NCBI RefSeq assembly: GCF_000429765.1
Contig: NZ_AUCM01000005.1
Span: forward strand, 282,998 to 346,997
DNA length: 64,000 nt
Origin: Gemmobacter nectariphilus DSM 15620
Lineage (GTDB): Bacteria > Pseudomonadota > Alphaproteobacteria > Rhodobacterales > Rhodobacteraceae
Reading direction: 5' to 3'
Made by a program: the position numbers and the translations under genes. Positions within the stretch are counted from its first letter, which is position 1. Each line of letters starts with the position of its first letter. The notes under the pieces are model-generated. The model searched no databases and was not told the DNA's origin. It worked only from the letters and a program-made list of their open reading frames with translations. Shown piece after piece: positions 46,091-55,178 of the stretch.

Positions 46091-46948
46091 ATGGCGGCAC
46101 TTCCTCTCTGGCTTCGCAACACCCGCAGCGTGATCGGCCTGACGATCCTGGTGCTGGTCTGCGCCGCGGCGCTGCTGGCCCCGGTGATCGCACCGCATGA
46201 TCCGAACGAACAGGATCTGCTGAACACCCTGCTGCCGCCGGTCTGGGCCGATGGCGGCGATCCGGCCTTTGTCTTCGGCACCGACAGTCTGGGTCGCGAT
46301 ATCCTGTCGCGCCTGCTGCATGGGGCGCGGGTGGCGATGACGGTGGCCATATCGGCCTCCTTCGGGGCGATGCTGCTGGGCGGGTTCCTGGCCCATGTCG
46401 CGGGCTATTTCGGCGGCTGGGCCGATTGGCTGATCGGCCGGATCATCGACGTCTGGCTGTCGTTCCCGCCGGTCGTGCTGTCGCTGATCCTGATGGTGGG
46501 GCTGGGGTCGGGCCTGTGGAACGTGATCCTGGCGATCATCCTGGTGGACTGGACCCGCTTTTGCCGCGTCCTTCGGGCCGAGGTTCTGGTGGTGCGGCGG
46601 CGCGATTATGTGGCGGCGGCGCGGCTCCTGGGCTTTTCGCACCTGCGCACCATCGTGCGGGAAATCCTGCCGGCCACGCTGCCGCTGCTGATCACGCTGA
46701 TGGCGCTGGAAATGGGCATTGCCGTCGTGGTCGAGGCGATCCTGTCCTTTGCCGGCATGAGCGTCGGCAACGAGGTGCCGGCCTGGGGCCAGATGATCGC
46801 CGATGCGCGGCAAGACATCTACACCTCGCCCTCGACGCTGATCCTGCCGGCCTTTGCGGTGTTCATCACGGTCTTCGGCTTCAACATCCTTGGCGACGGG
46901 CTGCGGCGCAGTCTGGACACCCGCCTGACCCAGACGGAGCGCGCCTGA
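46091..46948 (+). CDS. Peptide-type ABC transporter permease, DppC type (second system)
   Basis: A 285-residue permease with about six helices, the FGTDSLGRDILSRLLHG segment typical of DppC proteins and a transport loop (AAARLLGFSHLRTIVREILP). Followed after 1 bp by the ATPase gene. Confidence 0.92.
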   Translation: MAALPLWLRNTRSVIGLTILVLVCAAALLAPVIAPHDPNEQDLLNTLLPPVWADGGDPAFVFGTDSLGRDILSRLLHGARVAMTVAISASFGAMLLGGFLAHVAGYFGGWADWLIGRIIDVWLSFPPVVLSLILMVGLGSGLWNVILAIILVDWTRFCRVLRAEVLVVRRRDYVAAARLLGFSHLRTIVREILPATLPLLITLMALEMGIAVVVEAILSFAGMSVGNEVPAWGQMIADARQDIYTSPSTLILPAFAVFITVFGFNILGDGLRRSLDTRLTQTERA

Positions 46949-46949
46949 G

Positions 46950-48773
46950 ATGAGCTTGCTGGATGTCGACCGCCTGACCGTCTCGGTGGGCAATTCCAAG
47001 GGCACCTTCACCGTGCTGAGCGAGCTGACCTTTAGGCTGGAACCCGGTCAGGTGCTGGGGCTGGTGGGCGAATCCGGCGCGGGCAAGTCGATGATCGGCC
47101 GCACCATCGCGCAGCTTCTGCCCAAGGGGTTCCATGTCAGCAACGGCACGCTGGTGTTCGATGGCCATGACATGCTGGGGATTGATGAAAGGCAACGCCG
47201 CGCCCTGCTGGGCCGCGACATCGCCTTTATCCCGCAAGAGCCGCTGGCAGCGCTGAACCCGGTGCTGACCATCGGCCAGCAGATCCGCGAACATCTGGCC
47301 CATGTCGCCCGCGGCGAGGGGCGCACGCGGGTGGCCGACTGGCGCGCCACCGCCATCGAGGTGCTGCAATCGGCCCATCTGAACGACCCCGCAGGCCTTT
47401 TGAACAAATACCCGCACCAGCTGTCGGGTGGCATGTGCCAGCGCATCCTGATCGCCATGGCCTTCCTGTCGCGCCCAAAGCTGCTGATCGCGGATGAGCC
47501 GACGACGGCGCTGGATGTGTCAGTTCAGGCGCGCATCATCGACCTGATCAACGAGATGCGGCGCGCGAATGGCACAGCGGTGATCTTCATCACCCACGAT
47601 CTGCGGCTGGCCCGGCAGATCTGCGATGAGGTGCTAGTGCTGTATGCGGGCAAGCAGGTGGAATTCGGCCCCGGCCCGGCCGTGTTCGACGCGCCTGCCC
47701 ACCCCTATACCCGCGCGCTGCAGCTGGCGATTCCGCCGACAATGGCGGAACATCGGGGCCTCTTCACCCTGCCCGACCGGATGCCGGGGTTGATGGCGCT
47801 GAACGACATGCAGGGCTGCCGCTTTGCCGCCCGCTGCCCCTTGGCGATGGACGCCTGCCTCAGCACCGTTCCGGCAGATGTGACGGTCGGCCAGGGCCAC
47901 CGATCCGCCTGCCTGCGCCCGATGGATACCGGGACGATCCAGCCCCCGCCGCCCCCCGAACACCGCCAGCGCCAGGCTGGCACCACGCCGCTGTTCACCG
48001 CGCGCGATCTGTCCAGGCATTACGTCACCCGCGCCCGCCTGCTGCGCAAACCCGACACCTTCGCCGCCGTCCGCTCGGCCAGCCTCGATCTGGCCGAGGG
48101 CGAGTTTCTGGGCATCGTCGGCGAAAGCGGCAGCGGCAAGAGCACCCTTGCGCGCCTGCTGGTCGGGCTCGAGGGCGCAAGTTCCGGCCAGATGACCTAT
48201 CAGGGCCGCGACATTTCCGGGATGGACCCGGAAACGGCGGCCTTCCGGCGCCGAAACATCCAGATGGTGTTTCAGGATCCGCAATCCGCGCTGAACCCGC
48301 GCCGCCGGGTCGGTGCCATCGTCACCCAGGCAATGGAGGTGATGGCCAGCACCGCCGCCGACCGGGCCGACCGCGCGGCCGAGTTGCTGTCGGAAATCGG
48401 CCTGTCGCCGGAAATGGCGGCGCGCTACCCCTCGCAGATGTCGGGCGGGCAAAAGCAGCGGGTGAACATCGCGCGGGCCCTGTGCAACGTGCCGCGCTTG
48501 CTGATTGCCGACGAAATCGTCTCGGGCCTGGATGTGTCGGTGCAGGCGCAGCTGCTTGAACTGTTGCTGCGCCTGCGGCAGGAACGGGCACTGTCGATCA
48601 TCATCATCTCGCATGACCTGTCAGTGGTGCGCTACCTGTGCGACCGGGTGATGGTGATGTATCGCGGCGAGGTGGTGGAAAGCGGCGCGGTGGATACAGT
48701 GTTCGCCAATCCGCAGGCCGACTATACCCGCAAGCTGCTGGCGGCGATGCCGGGGGAAACCGGCCAGGGCTGA
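46950..48773 (+). CDS. Fused double ATPase of the second peptide-type ABC transporter
   Basis: A 607-residue protein carrying both ATPase halves (DppD- and DppF-like) in one chain. The first domain has GESGAGKS (40-47), signature LSGGMCQRILIAMAF and an oligopeptide-type cysteine tail (CRFAARCPLAMDAC). The second has [24 protein letters not shown] and LLIADEIVSGLD. The Walker B of the second half reads ADEIVSGLD rather than ADEPTSALD; the catalytic Glu is kept. Such fusions (GsiA-like) are common in peptide and glutathione importers. Confidence 0.92.
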   Translation: MSLLDVDRLTVSVGNSKGTFTVLSELTFRLEPGQVLGLVGESGAGKSMIGRTIAQLLPKGFHVSNGTLVFDGHDMLGIDERQRRALLGRDIAFIPQEPLAALNPVLTIGQQIREHLAHVARGEGRTRVADWRATAIEVLQSAHLNDPAGLLNKYPHQLSGGMCQRILIAMAFLSRPKLLIADEPTTALDVSVQARIIDLINEMRRANGTAVIFITHDLRLARQICDEVLVLYAGKQVEFGPGPAVFDAPAHPYTRALQLAIPPTMAEHRGLFTLPDRMPGLMALNDMQGCRFAARCPLAMDACLSTVPADVTVGQGHRSACLRPMDTGTIQPPPPPEHRQRQAGTTPLFTARDLSRHYVTRARLLRKPDTFAAVRSASLDLAEGEFLGIVGESGSGKSTLARLLVGLEGASSGQMTYQGRDISGMDPETAAFRRRNIQMVFQDPQSALNPRRRVGAIVTQAMEVMASTAADRADRAAELLSEIGLSPEMAARYPSQMSGGQKQRVNIARALCNVPRLLIADEIVSGLDVSVQAQLLELLLRLRQERALSIIIISHDLSVVRYLCDRVMVMYRGEVVESGAVDTVFANPQADYTRKLLAAMPGETGQG

Positions 48774-48820
48774 TCGGAATTCCGGGCACCGGCTGCGTGG
48801 ATGGCCCCGAAATCCCCTGC

Positions 48821-48860
48821 TTTCCCTCCATCATCTTGCCGAAAATAGCCCACGGGGAGC
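48821..48860. repeat. Dispersed intergenic element, diverged copy before hairpins
   Basis: TTTCCCTCCATCATCTTGCC continues GAAAATAGCCCACGGGGAGC, resembling the CTTG..CCAAATA-CCC-CGGGG element of the other intergenic regions. It abuts a cluster of hairpins between convergent genes. Confidence 0.35.
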
Positions 48861-48920
48861 GCCGGTTGGTGCGCCATCGGTTCGAGAACCAACCGGCGCG
48901 GAGGGGTGTGAAACCCCTCC
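48859..48920. terminator. Two tandem hairpins between convergent operons
   Basis: GCGCCGGTTGGT (48859-48870) pairs with ACCAACCGGCGC (48888-48899) across 17 nt; GGAGGGGT (48900-48907) pairs with ACCCCTCC (48913-48920). A third weaker pair AGCGGCC/GGCCGCT follows at 48921-48959. Together they likely end transcription from both sides. Confidence 0.6.
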
Positions 48921-48961
48921 AGCGGCCGGGGCCAGGCACGCATGCCTGCGAAGGCCGCTCC

Positions 48962-49696
48962 CTAACGGATCTCGCTGACATAGCGGTGGCGCGAGGTATC
49001 GGCATGGTGCCGCGCCAGCACCACCGGCCGCCCGGCCGCATCATAGGCCATCTCGTCGATGCACAGCAGCGGCGCGGTTTCGGGCAGACCCAGCGCGCTG
49101 GCGGCCTCGGGGTCCAGCACGGCCGACAGATGTTCGCGCACCGCCGCCAGCCGCAGCCCGTGGACCTGTTCCAGATGCAGGTATAGCTGGGCGGGCACGC
49201 TGTCTGGCAAAGACCCCGCCAGCCGCGACGCCTGAACGGCATAGTCGTCCAGCATGACCGCCCGCCCCTCGACCAGCCGCAACCGGCGGAACCGGGCCAG
49301 CGGCGTGCCGGGCGGCAGATCCAGCGCCTGCGCCTCGGCCCCGGTCGCGGGCGCCGCGCCGACCGACAGCGACACGGACCGCGCCTGCACCAGCCGCCCG
49401 TCCAGCCCGTGCAGCCGGAAATAGCGGATCAGGAACCGCAAGGTCAGCTGCGGCGATCGCCCGGTGACCACGGTTCCGGTGCGGCGGCGGCGGGCCAGCA
49501 GGCCTTCCTCGGTCAGCGCCATCAGGGCCCGGCGCAAGGTGCCGACCGCGATGCCATAATCCTGCGCCAGCTCCTGTTCTGCGGGCAGCACCGCACCGGG
49601 CGCCAGATCGCCGGACAGGATCGCCTCGGTCAGCCGATCCTTGACCTGCTGGTGCAGCGGCGCACGCGCCAAGGGAGATTGGGGGTTCTCGGCCAT
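48962..49696 (-). CDS. GntR-family regulator, HutC/UTRA type
   Basis: A 244-residue regulator with GntR HTH (LAPGAVLPAEQELAQDYGIA, VGTLRRALMALTEEGLL) and a UTRA ligand-binding domain. Start ATG 49696 is chosen because the HTH follows at the usual distance. It is divergent from an LLM monooxygenase gene by 57 bp that include the palindrome ACTATATAGT, so it probably controls that gene. Confidence 0.89.
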   Translation of the reverse strand: MAENPQSPLARAPLHQQVKDRLTEAILSGDLAPGAVLPAEQELAQDYGIAVGTLRRALMALTEEGLLARRRRTGTVVTGRSPQLTLRFLIRYFRLHGLDGRLVQARSVSLSVGAAPATGAEAQALDLPPGTPLARFRRLRLVEGRAVMLDDYAVQASRLAGSLPDSVPAQLYLHLEQVHGLRLAAVREHLSAVLDPEAASALGLPETAPLLCIDEMAYDAAGRPVVLARHHADTSRHRYVSEIR

Positions 49697-49703
49697 GTTT
49701 AAT

Positions 49704-49713
49704 ACTATATAGT
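49704..49713. promoter_or_regulatory. Operator candidate ACTATATAGT
   Basis: Perfect 10-bp palindrome in an AT-rich 57-bp divergent spacer, 8 bp upstream of the HutC-type regulator's start. HutC-type proteins bind such short palindromes. Confidence 0.55.
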
Positions 49714-49753
49714 TTATAGGAATCAGATCAAGACTCGGCGAAAGGTCCAACAC

Positions 49754-51070
49754 ATGCGGAAACTGCGTCTCGGCTTGTCGATGTTCCGGCTGGGCTATCA
49801 TGTCGCCGCCTGGCGCCACCCCGATGTGCAGGCCGATGGCGCGATGGATCTGCGCTTTTTCGCCCATATCGCCCGAACCGCCGAGCGGGGCCTGTTCGAT
49901 CTGGTGTTCATGGCCGACGAGCTGGCCATTCGCGGCGGCACCAAGCCCGAAGGCGCCGCCGAGCGCATGGCCAATGTCGCCGAGCTGGAGCCGCTGACCC
50001 TGCTGTCCGCCATCGCCGCACTGACGGAGCGCATCGGCCTGGTGTCCACCGTCTCGACCACCTACAGCGAGCCCTACAACCTGGCCCGGCAGGTGCTGTC
50101 GCTGGATCACCTGTCAGGCGGACGCGCGGGGTGGAACCTTGTCACCTCATGGGGCGCCGAAGATGCGCTGAACTTCGGCCATGCCACGCTGCCCGGCTAT
50201 GACCAGCGCTATGCCCGCGCCGGGGAATTCGCACAGATCGTCCGGGGCCTGTGGCATTCATGGGACCCGCAGGGACTGCTGCGCGACAAGGCGTCGGGGC
50301 GCTTTTCCGATTTTGCCCATCTGCATCCGGTCAACCATGCGGGGCCGTATTTCCGGGTGCGTGGCCCGCTGAACATGGCGCCATCGGTGCAGGGCGAGCC
50401 GGTGATCTTTTCCGCCGGCGACAGCGACGAGGGCCGCGACATCGCCGCGCGCGAGGCCGATGTGGTCTTTACCGCCAAGCAGGACATCGACAGCGCGCGG
50501 GCCTTCTACGCCGATATCAAGGCCCGTGCGGTGCGCCATGGCCGCGACCCGTCCGAGGTGCTGGTGATGCCGGGCCTGATGGCGATCACCGCCCCCACCA
50601 GCCCCGAGGCCAACGCGAAACTGACCGAGTTGCAGGCGCTGCTGGACCCGCTGGTCGGCCTTGCCTCGCTTTACGACCGCTTGGGCGATCTGAGCGGCCA
50701 TGACATCGACGGCCCGGTCCCCGAACCCAAGGACCCCGCGTTCCGCAGCCGGGCGCAGGTGATGTATGATCTGGCGCGCGCCAAGGGCTATACCATCCGC
50801 CAGCTTTATGAGCTGATGGCCATCGGGCGCGGGCACCGGATGCTGGTCGGCACCCCGGCCGAGATCGCGGACGAGATGCAGCTGTGGTTCGAAACTGGCG
50901 CCGCGGACGGGTTCAACATGATCCCGACGCATCTGCCCGCGGGCATCGAGGCGATGGTCGATCTGGTCGTGCCGGAACTGCAACGCCGCGGCCTGTTCCG
51001 CACCAGCTATGAGGCAACCACTCTGCGCGGCAATCTGGGCCTGCCCCGGCGCGATCGCGCCGTCGCCTAG
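49754..51070 (+). CDS. LLM-class flavin-dependent monooxygenase, NtaA/DszA type
   Basis: A 438-residue bacterial-luciferase-like monooxygenase of the nitrilotriacetate/dibenzothiophene-sulfone/dimethylsulfide subgroup (LERIGL-like TERIGLVSTVSTTYSEPYNL, GGRAGWNLVTSW). These use FMNH2 from a partner reductase and O2 to cleave C-N or C-S bonds. No reductase gene is adjacent. It is controlled by the divergent HutC-type regulator. Substrate unknown. Confidence 0.88.
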   Translation: MRKLRLGLSMFRLGYHVAAWRHPDVQADGAMDLRFFAHIARTAERGLFDLVFMADELAIRGGTKPEGAAERMANVAELEPLTLLSAIAALTERIGLVSTVSTTYSEPYNLARQVLSLDHLSGGRAGWNLVTSWGAEDALNFGHATLPGYDQRYARAGEFAQIVRGLWHSWDPQGLLRDKASGRFSDFAHLHPVNHAGPYFRVRGPLNMAPSVQGEPVIFSAGDSDEGRDIAAREADVVFTAKQDIDSARAFYADIKARAVRHGRDPSEVLVMPGLMAITAPTSPEANAKLTELQALLDPLVGLASLYDRLGDLSGHDIDGPVPEPKDPAFRSRAQVMYDLARAKGYTIRQLYELMAIGRGHRMLVGTPAEIADEMQLWFETGAADGFNMIPTHLPAGIEAMVDLVVPELQRRGLFRTSYEATTLRGNLGLPRRDRAVA

Positions 51071-51101
51071 GCAGGCTCCGGTCTTGTCGCAGACGCGGCC
51101 T

Positions 51102-52148
51102 CTAGGTCGGAACCGGGGCCTGCCAGTCGATCCAGCGGCCATGAAAGTCGATCCGGCCCAGCGCAATGCGCTGCCCGCCGGGCCACAGGTCAAGATACAG
51201 CGCGGCACCCGGCAGGCCCGAGCTGTCCGCCTCCATCCCCAGCCGGGCAAGCGGTGCATCCACGCTGGCCCGCGCGCCATGTTCGGCCAGCAGCGCCTCG
51301 CCCCGGGCCTGCGCGGCGGCGGGAAAATACTGCCAGGCGATGGTGTGGTAGATCAGATGCAGCCGCCCCGGCATGGGCGCGGCCAGCCGCCCGGCCAGCC
51401 AGTCGATCGCATCGCCGCGCTGCACCGGCGGGCGTTCATGGGCGGCAATGTCCAGCGCGGCTTGGGTGCGGGTCAGCCGGTCCTGCTGATCGGCCCAGAT
51501 ATAGGACAAGAGCCTTAGCCGGTCCGCCACCGGATCCAGCGGGTTCAGGTCGATCCCGGCCCGCCCCACCACCCGAGGCGTCGCCCGGACCGGCGCATGG
51601 CCGCGCCATTCGGGCGTCAGCACCACCGGCGCCCCCGCAGGGCCCAGCGCACCCGAGGGTGTTTCCAGCCGCCAGCGGTCCCAAAGCAGGTTCAGCCCGG
51701 CGCTGGCGCCAAGCTCTGACAGCTCCAGCGGCAGACCAAGGCAGGCGGCCAGCCAGTTCCCCGCCGCGATCAGCGCGGCCGAGCGGCGCACCTCGTTGGT
51801 CTGCGGCGCGCTTTGCAGCCAGTGCAGCAGATGATCCTCGTGCCGCGCGATGGCAGGGCCGACGACCGACCACAGATGATCGTCCGACAGCAGGCGCGCG
51901 GCGGCATAGGTCTCGGCCAGGGCAGGATCGGCGCCGCTCAGCACCAGCGCGTGCAGCCCGCCCATCAGCCGCAAGGGCACCGAGTCGCCCTTGCTGGAGG
52001 CATCACCAGGCCAATGCAGAACCGCAGCGCCGACCGGGCCGCTGACCTCCAGCCGGTCGGCACACAGCCGGCACAGCCGTGCGGTCAGGGGCGAGCCAAG
52101 GCCCTCGCAACTTGCCGCCTGATCGCGGAAGGCGTCACGCACATTCAT
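51102..52148 (-). CDS. DUF2332-family protein
   Basis: A 348-residue protein of the DUF2332 family of unknown function, recognised by GGLHALVLSG, ELGASAGLNLLWDRW and the C-terminal LARLGMEAD region. SELGASAGLNL resembles the glycine-rich loop of a methyltransferase-like fold, but this is weak. Its ATG overlaps the pth stop (ATGA), so it is translated with peptidyl-tRNA hydrolase. Confidence 0.75.
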   Translation of the reverse strand: MNVRDAFRDQAASCEGLGSPLTARLCRLCADRLEVSGPVGAAVLHWPGDASSKGDSVPLRLMGGLHALVLSGADPALAETYAAARLLSDDHLWSVVGPAIARHEDHLLHWLQSAPQTNEVRRSAALIAAGNWLAACLGLPLELSELGASAGLNLLWDRWRLETPSGALGPAGAPVVLTPEWRGHAPVRATPRVVGRAGIDLNPLDPVADRLRLLSYIWADQQDRLTRTQAALDIAAHERPPVQRGDAIDWLAGRLAAPMPGRLHLIYHTIAWQYFPAAAQARGEALLAEHGARASVDAPLARLGMEADSSGLPGAALYLDLWPGGQRIALGRIDFHGRWIDWQAPVPT

Positions 52149-52825
52149 CTGAATTTCTCCGCCAGGCGTTGCAGGGGGGATTTCGCGGGTTCCGGCTCGG
52201 GCGCCGGGGCGGCTGCGGGGGCCTTGCCCTCGGGCGGGGCCTTGCGTTCGCGCGGGGGCGGCGCAAGGCGGGCGTTGACCGCGTTCAGGAACCGCGTGCC
52301 ATCCCCGGCCACCAGATCGGCGGCCCCGTCCGATATGCCGCGCAGCAGATCGTCCAGCCAGTCCTGATCGGCCTTGGCAAAGTCATGCAGCACATAGGCG
52401 GCCACCGCATCCTTGTGCCCCGGATGGCCGATGCCCAGCCGGACCCGGCCATAAGCCTCGCCGATATGGGCATGAATGGATCGCAGACCATTATGCCCGG
52501 CATGTCCGCCGCCCTGTTTCAGCCGGATGCGTCCGGGCGCCAGATCCAGTTCATCATGGAACACCATGACATCGGCGGGGGTCAGCTTGTGAAAGCGCAT
52601 CGCCTCGCCCACCGACTGGCCCGACAGGTTCATGAAGGTCTCGGGCTTGAGCAGCAGCACCTTGTCCGGGCCCAGCCGTCCTTCGGCCACCAGCCCCTGA
52701 AACCCGCGCTTCCAGCCGGAAAACCCGTGATCCGCGGCAATGCGGTCCAGCGCCATGAAGCCGATGTTGTGCCGGTTGCCCGCGTATTTCGCGCCCGGAT
52801 TGCCCAGCCCGACCCAAAGTTTCAT
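52145..52825 (-). CDS. pth: Peptidyl-tRNA hydrolase
   Basis: A 226-residue enzyme that releases peptides from stalled peptidyl-tRNA. Family residues are present: WVGLGNPGAKYAGNRHNIGF (catalytic His22 region), FMNLSGQSV and HDELDLAPGRIRLKQGGGHA. After ~190 it carries a Pro/Ala/Lys-rich tail longer than in E. coli Pth (194 residues), common in alphaproteobacteria. Confidence 0.96.
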   Translation of the reverse strand: MKLWVGLGNPGAKYAGNRHNIGFMALDRIAADHGFSGWKRGFQGLVAEGRLGPDKVLLLKPETFMNLSGQSVGEAMRFHKLTPADVMVFHDELDLAPGRIRLKQGGGHAGHNGLRSIHAHIGEAYGRVRLGIGHPGHKDAVAAYVLHDFAKADQDWLDDLLRGISDGAADLVAGDGTRFLNAVNARLAPPPRERKAPPEGKAPAAAPAPEPEPAKSPLQRLAEKFR

Positions 52826-53056
52826 CGCATGTCCCCTGCACGTTCCGGATTGGGGATCTGCCCGTTGCGTCACGATGCGTCAAGCGGCCAGCAACCGAAC
52901 GCGTCGATCCGGCCCGAATCTGGACCCGCCCGGCGGACTTCCGCGCCTGCGGCATGTCGTCCGGTTCCGGCGCGGTTCGGCCTGGTGTGTCCTGTATCGG
53001 CCCCGGGCCAGATCTTCGACCATGGCCGCAACCATCACCCATGAACGAGACCCCAC

Positions 53057-53365
53057 ATGAAGACCTTGTTCCTGATTGGCACCCTTGGGACCGCTACGAC
53101 CGCATCGCCGGTTCTGGCAGGCCATGCGAACCCCTGGACCGATGATACCTCGATCCTGAACATGCAGTATCACAAGGAAAACCTTGCCCGCAGCATTGGC
53201 ACCTCGGGCGAGGACGAGATGCTGGGAACCATGGTGCAGACCGCGCATGGCAAGCTGGACGGGATGGCCGCCGATACGGGGGCGGGCGCATCCGCAGGCA
53301 GCGGCGGCGCACACGGTGCCGGTGGCCCGGGCGGTGGCGGCAATGGTGGCGACGGGCGTCCCTGA
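53057..53365 (+). CDS. Small secreted protein with glycine-rich tail
   Basis: A 102-residue protein with a likely Sec signal (MKTLFLIGTLGTATTASPVLAG, cleavage near residue 21), a conserved-looking central part (NPWTDDTSILNMQYHKENLA) and a low-complexity Gly/Ala/Ser tail from ~75. No family recognised. Divergent from pth, and followed by a hairpin with a GAAA loop. The low complexity is only at the C terminus, and the signal peptide supports a real gene. Confidence 0.6.
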   Translation: MKTLFLIGTLGTATTASPVLAGHANPWTDDTSILNMQYHKENLARSIGTSGEDEMLGTMVQTAHGKLDGMAADTGAGASAGSGGAHGAGGPGGGGNGGDGRP

Positions 53366-53399
53366 GGGCCAGGGCAGGCGGCCTGCGCTTGACCTGTCC

Positions 53400-53423
53400 G
53401 GCGGCGCCTGAAAAGGTGCCGCC
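53400..53423 (+). terminator. Hairpin after the small secreted protein gene
   Basis: GGCGGCGCCT and AGGTGCCGCC pair over 10 bp (one G-U) around a GAAA tetraloop, 34 bp after the stop. No T-run follows. Confidence 0.5.
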
Positions 53424-53486
53424 ACGCCAGACCGCCAGGCTCATCGCCCTGCCATCCAGCCCGTCACCCAACGCAAGGATGAATTC

Positions 53487-53813
53487 ATGTTCCTGACGAT
53501 GAACCGCTTCAAGGTGAACCCCGGCCAGGAGGCCGCATTCGAGGCCGTCTGGACCGGCCGCGACAGCCAGCTGCCGCAGGTCCCGGGCTTTGTCTCGTTC
53601 CACCTGATGAAGGGCCCGGCAAAAGAGGGCCATACGCTCTATGCCAGCCACACCCTGTGGGAATCCGAGGCGCATTTCACCGCCTGGACGAAATCCGAGG
53701 CCTTCCGCAACGCCCATCGCGGCGCCGGCAGCCATGGCGATCTTTACGCCGGCCCCCCCGAGCTGGAGATGTTTTCCTCGGTGCAGGTCATCGACGGCAA
53801 GGCCGCGGCCTGA
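53487..53813 (+). CDS. Antibiotic-biosynthesis-monooxygenase (ABM) domain protein, HmoA/IsdG-like
   Basis: A 108-residue single-domain dimeric alpha+beta-barrel protein (MNRFKVNPGQEAAFEAVW, FVSFHLMKGP, HTLWESEAHFTAWTKSEAF). Members include heme-degrading monooxygenases (HmoA/HmoB, IsdG) and small quinol oxygenases. The pattern VPGFVSFHLMKG is HmoA-like, but heme degradation is not shown by sequence. Confidence 0.8.
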   Translation: MFLTMNRFKVNPGQEAAFEAVWTGRDSQLPQVPGFVSFHLMKGPAKEGHTLYASHTLWESEAHFTAWTKSEAFRNAHRGAGSHGDLYAGPPELEMFSSVQVIDGKAAA

Positions 53814-53821
53814 AACGAAAA

Positions 53822-53847
53822 CGGCGCGAAGGTTGCCCTTCGCGCCG
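53822..53847 (-). terminator. Rho-independent terminator of rplY
   Basis: Perfect 11-bp arms CGGCGCGAAGG (53822-53832) and CCTTCGCGCCG (53837-53847) with a 4-nt loop; on the minus strand it is followed by TTTTCGTTT. An extra palindrome CTGTCA-gcg-TGACAG (53853-53867) lies between it and the rplY stop. It can also stop transcription from the plus-strand ABM gene. Confidence 0.85.
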
Positions 53848-53870
53848 CGAGTCTGTCAGCGTGACAGAGA

Positions 53871-54479
53871 TCAGCCTTCGGCGCCTTCTTCGGCGTCCGA
53901 CGCACGCAGGCCCGAGGGCGCGGCGATGTTGGCGATCACGAAGTTGCGGTCGACGGTCGGCTTGACGCCTTCAGGCAGCGCGATGTCGTTGATGTGGATG
54001 ACATCACCGATCTGCTTGCCTTCCAGATCCACGGTGATGTGATCCGGGATGTCACCGGCGGTGACTTCCAGTTCGACTTCCGGGCGCACGATGGTCAGCG
54101 TGCCGCCGCGCTTCAGGCCGGGCGCCTTGTCCTGGTTGATGAAGTCGACGTGGATGAACAGGTTGATCCGGCTGGTGCGACGCAGACGCATCAGGTCGAC
54201 GTGGGTCGGCAGGTCCTTGACCACGTCGCGCTGCACGCCGCGGCAGATCACGCGCACGTCTTCCTGGCCTTCAACCTTCAGGTTGAACAGGGTCGACAGG
54301 AAGCGGCCGGCCTTCAGGCGCTTGAGCAGGTAGTGGTAGTTCAGCTGAATCGCCAGCGGCTCGGTGCCGCCACCGTAAACCACGCCAGGAACCTTCATGT
54401 CACGACGAGCTTGGCGGGCGGCCCCCTTGCCTGTCCCCGCGCGAACCTCGGCGACGAGATCCGGGATCTCTTTAGCCAT
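53871..54479 (-). CDS. rplY: 50S ribosomal protein L25/Ctc
   Basis: A 202-residue L25 of the long (Ctc/TL5) type: an N-terminal 5S-rRNA-binding domain ([27 protein letters not shown]) plus a C-terminal beta domain. Monocistronic with its own terminator. In related genomes rplY is often next to pth; here three plus-strand features intervene. Confidence 0.96.
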   Translation of the reverse strand: MAKEIPDLVAEVRAGTGKGAARQARRDMKVPGVVYGGGTEPLAIQLNYHYLLKRLKAGRFLSTLFNLKVEGQEDVRVICRGVQRDVVKDLPTHVDLMRLRRTSRINLFIHVDFINQDKAPGLKRGGTLTIVRPEVELEVTAGDIPDHITVDLEGKQIGDVIHINDIALPEGVKPTVDRNFVIANIAAPSGLRASDAEEGAEG

Positions 54480-54661
54480 TGTCTTTCTCCTTTGACAGTC
54501 CGCCGCCCTCCAAGGGTGTGCGGCGCGACCGGGCGGCCATAGCGGGATTCGGTCAGGAATGAAAGGGGAAATGGCACGTTTGCTGCGGCTGGGAGCGGTG
54601 CGGTGGCGCGGGGCGCATGCCCCGCAGGCGCGCGCGGCCCCTCGATGGGGTCGTGCGCGCC

Positions 54662-55174
54662 TTATTCCCGATCGTCATCCGCCAGAATGGCCCAGCGTTC
54701 GTGATCGCGCCACTGGCCGCCGATCTTCAGATAGCGCGGCGAAAAGCCTTCCTTGCGAAACCCCGCCCGGCGCGCCAGCGCGATGGAGGGCGCATTGCCC
54801 GGCTGGATATTCGCCTCGATCCGGTGGAGGCCCAGCTCGTAGAATCCGGCCCGGACCACCAGCCGCAGCGCCTCGGTCATGTAGCCCTGCCCAGCGAGCC
54901 GGGCCGATCCATAATAGCCCAGATAGGCGCTGCACATCGGGCCAAGAACGATATGACCCAGATTGAACACCCCGACCATCGCGCCGGTCGCGGCCTCGCG
55001 CGCCAGCCAGGTCACATGGCTGCCCGTCACGCGCTGCGCGAACCACGGCTCGAACCCCTCGGGCTCGGTAAAGGGGCTGACCCATGGCGCATGAAACGCC
55101 TGGTTCTCGCGGTGAAAGGCGACCAGCTCGTCTGCATCGCCTCGGCGCAGCTGGGCAAGGACGACCCGGGCCAT
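54662..55174 (-). CDS. GNAT acetyltransferase, RimJ/RimL type
   Basis: A 170-residue GNAT protein ([40 protein letters not shown] with acetyl-CoA loop, [20 protein letters not shown]). The pattern fits RimJ-like N-terminal acetyltransferases of ribosomal proteins; the target is not known. It starts 4 bp after the FAD dehydrogenase gene on the same strand. Confidence 0.87.
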   Translation of the reverse strand: MARVVLAQLRRGDADELVAFHRENQAFHAPWVSPFTEPEGFEPWFAQRVTGSHVTWLAREAATGAMVGVFNLGHIVLGPMCSAYLGYYGSARLAGQGYMTEALRLVVRAGFYELGLHRIEANIQPGNAPSIALARRAGFRKEGFSPRYLKIGGQWRDHERWAILADDDRE

Positions 55175-55178
55175 GGAC

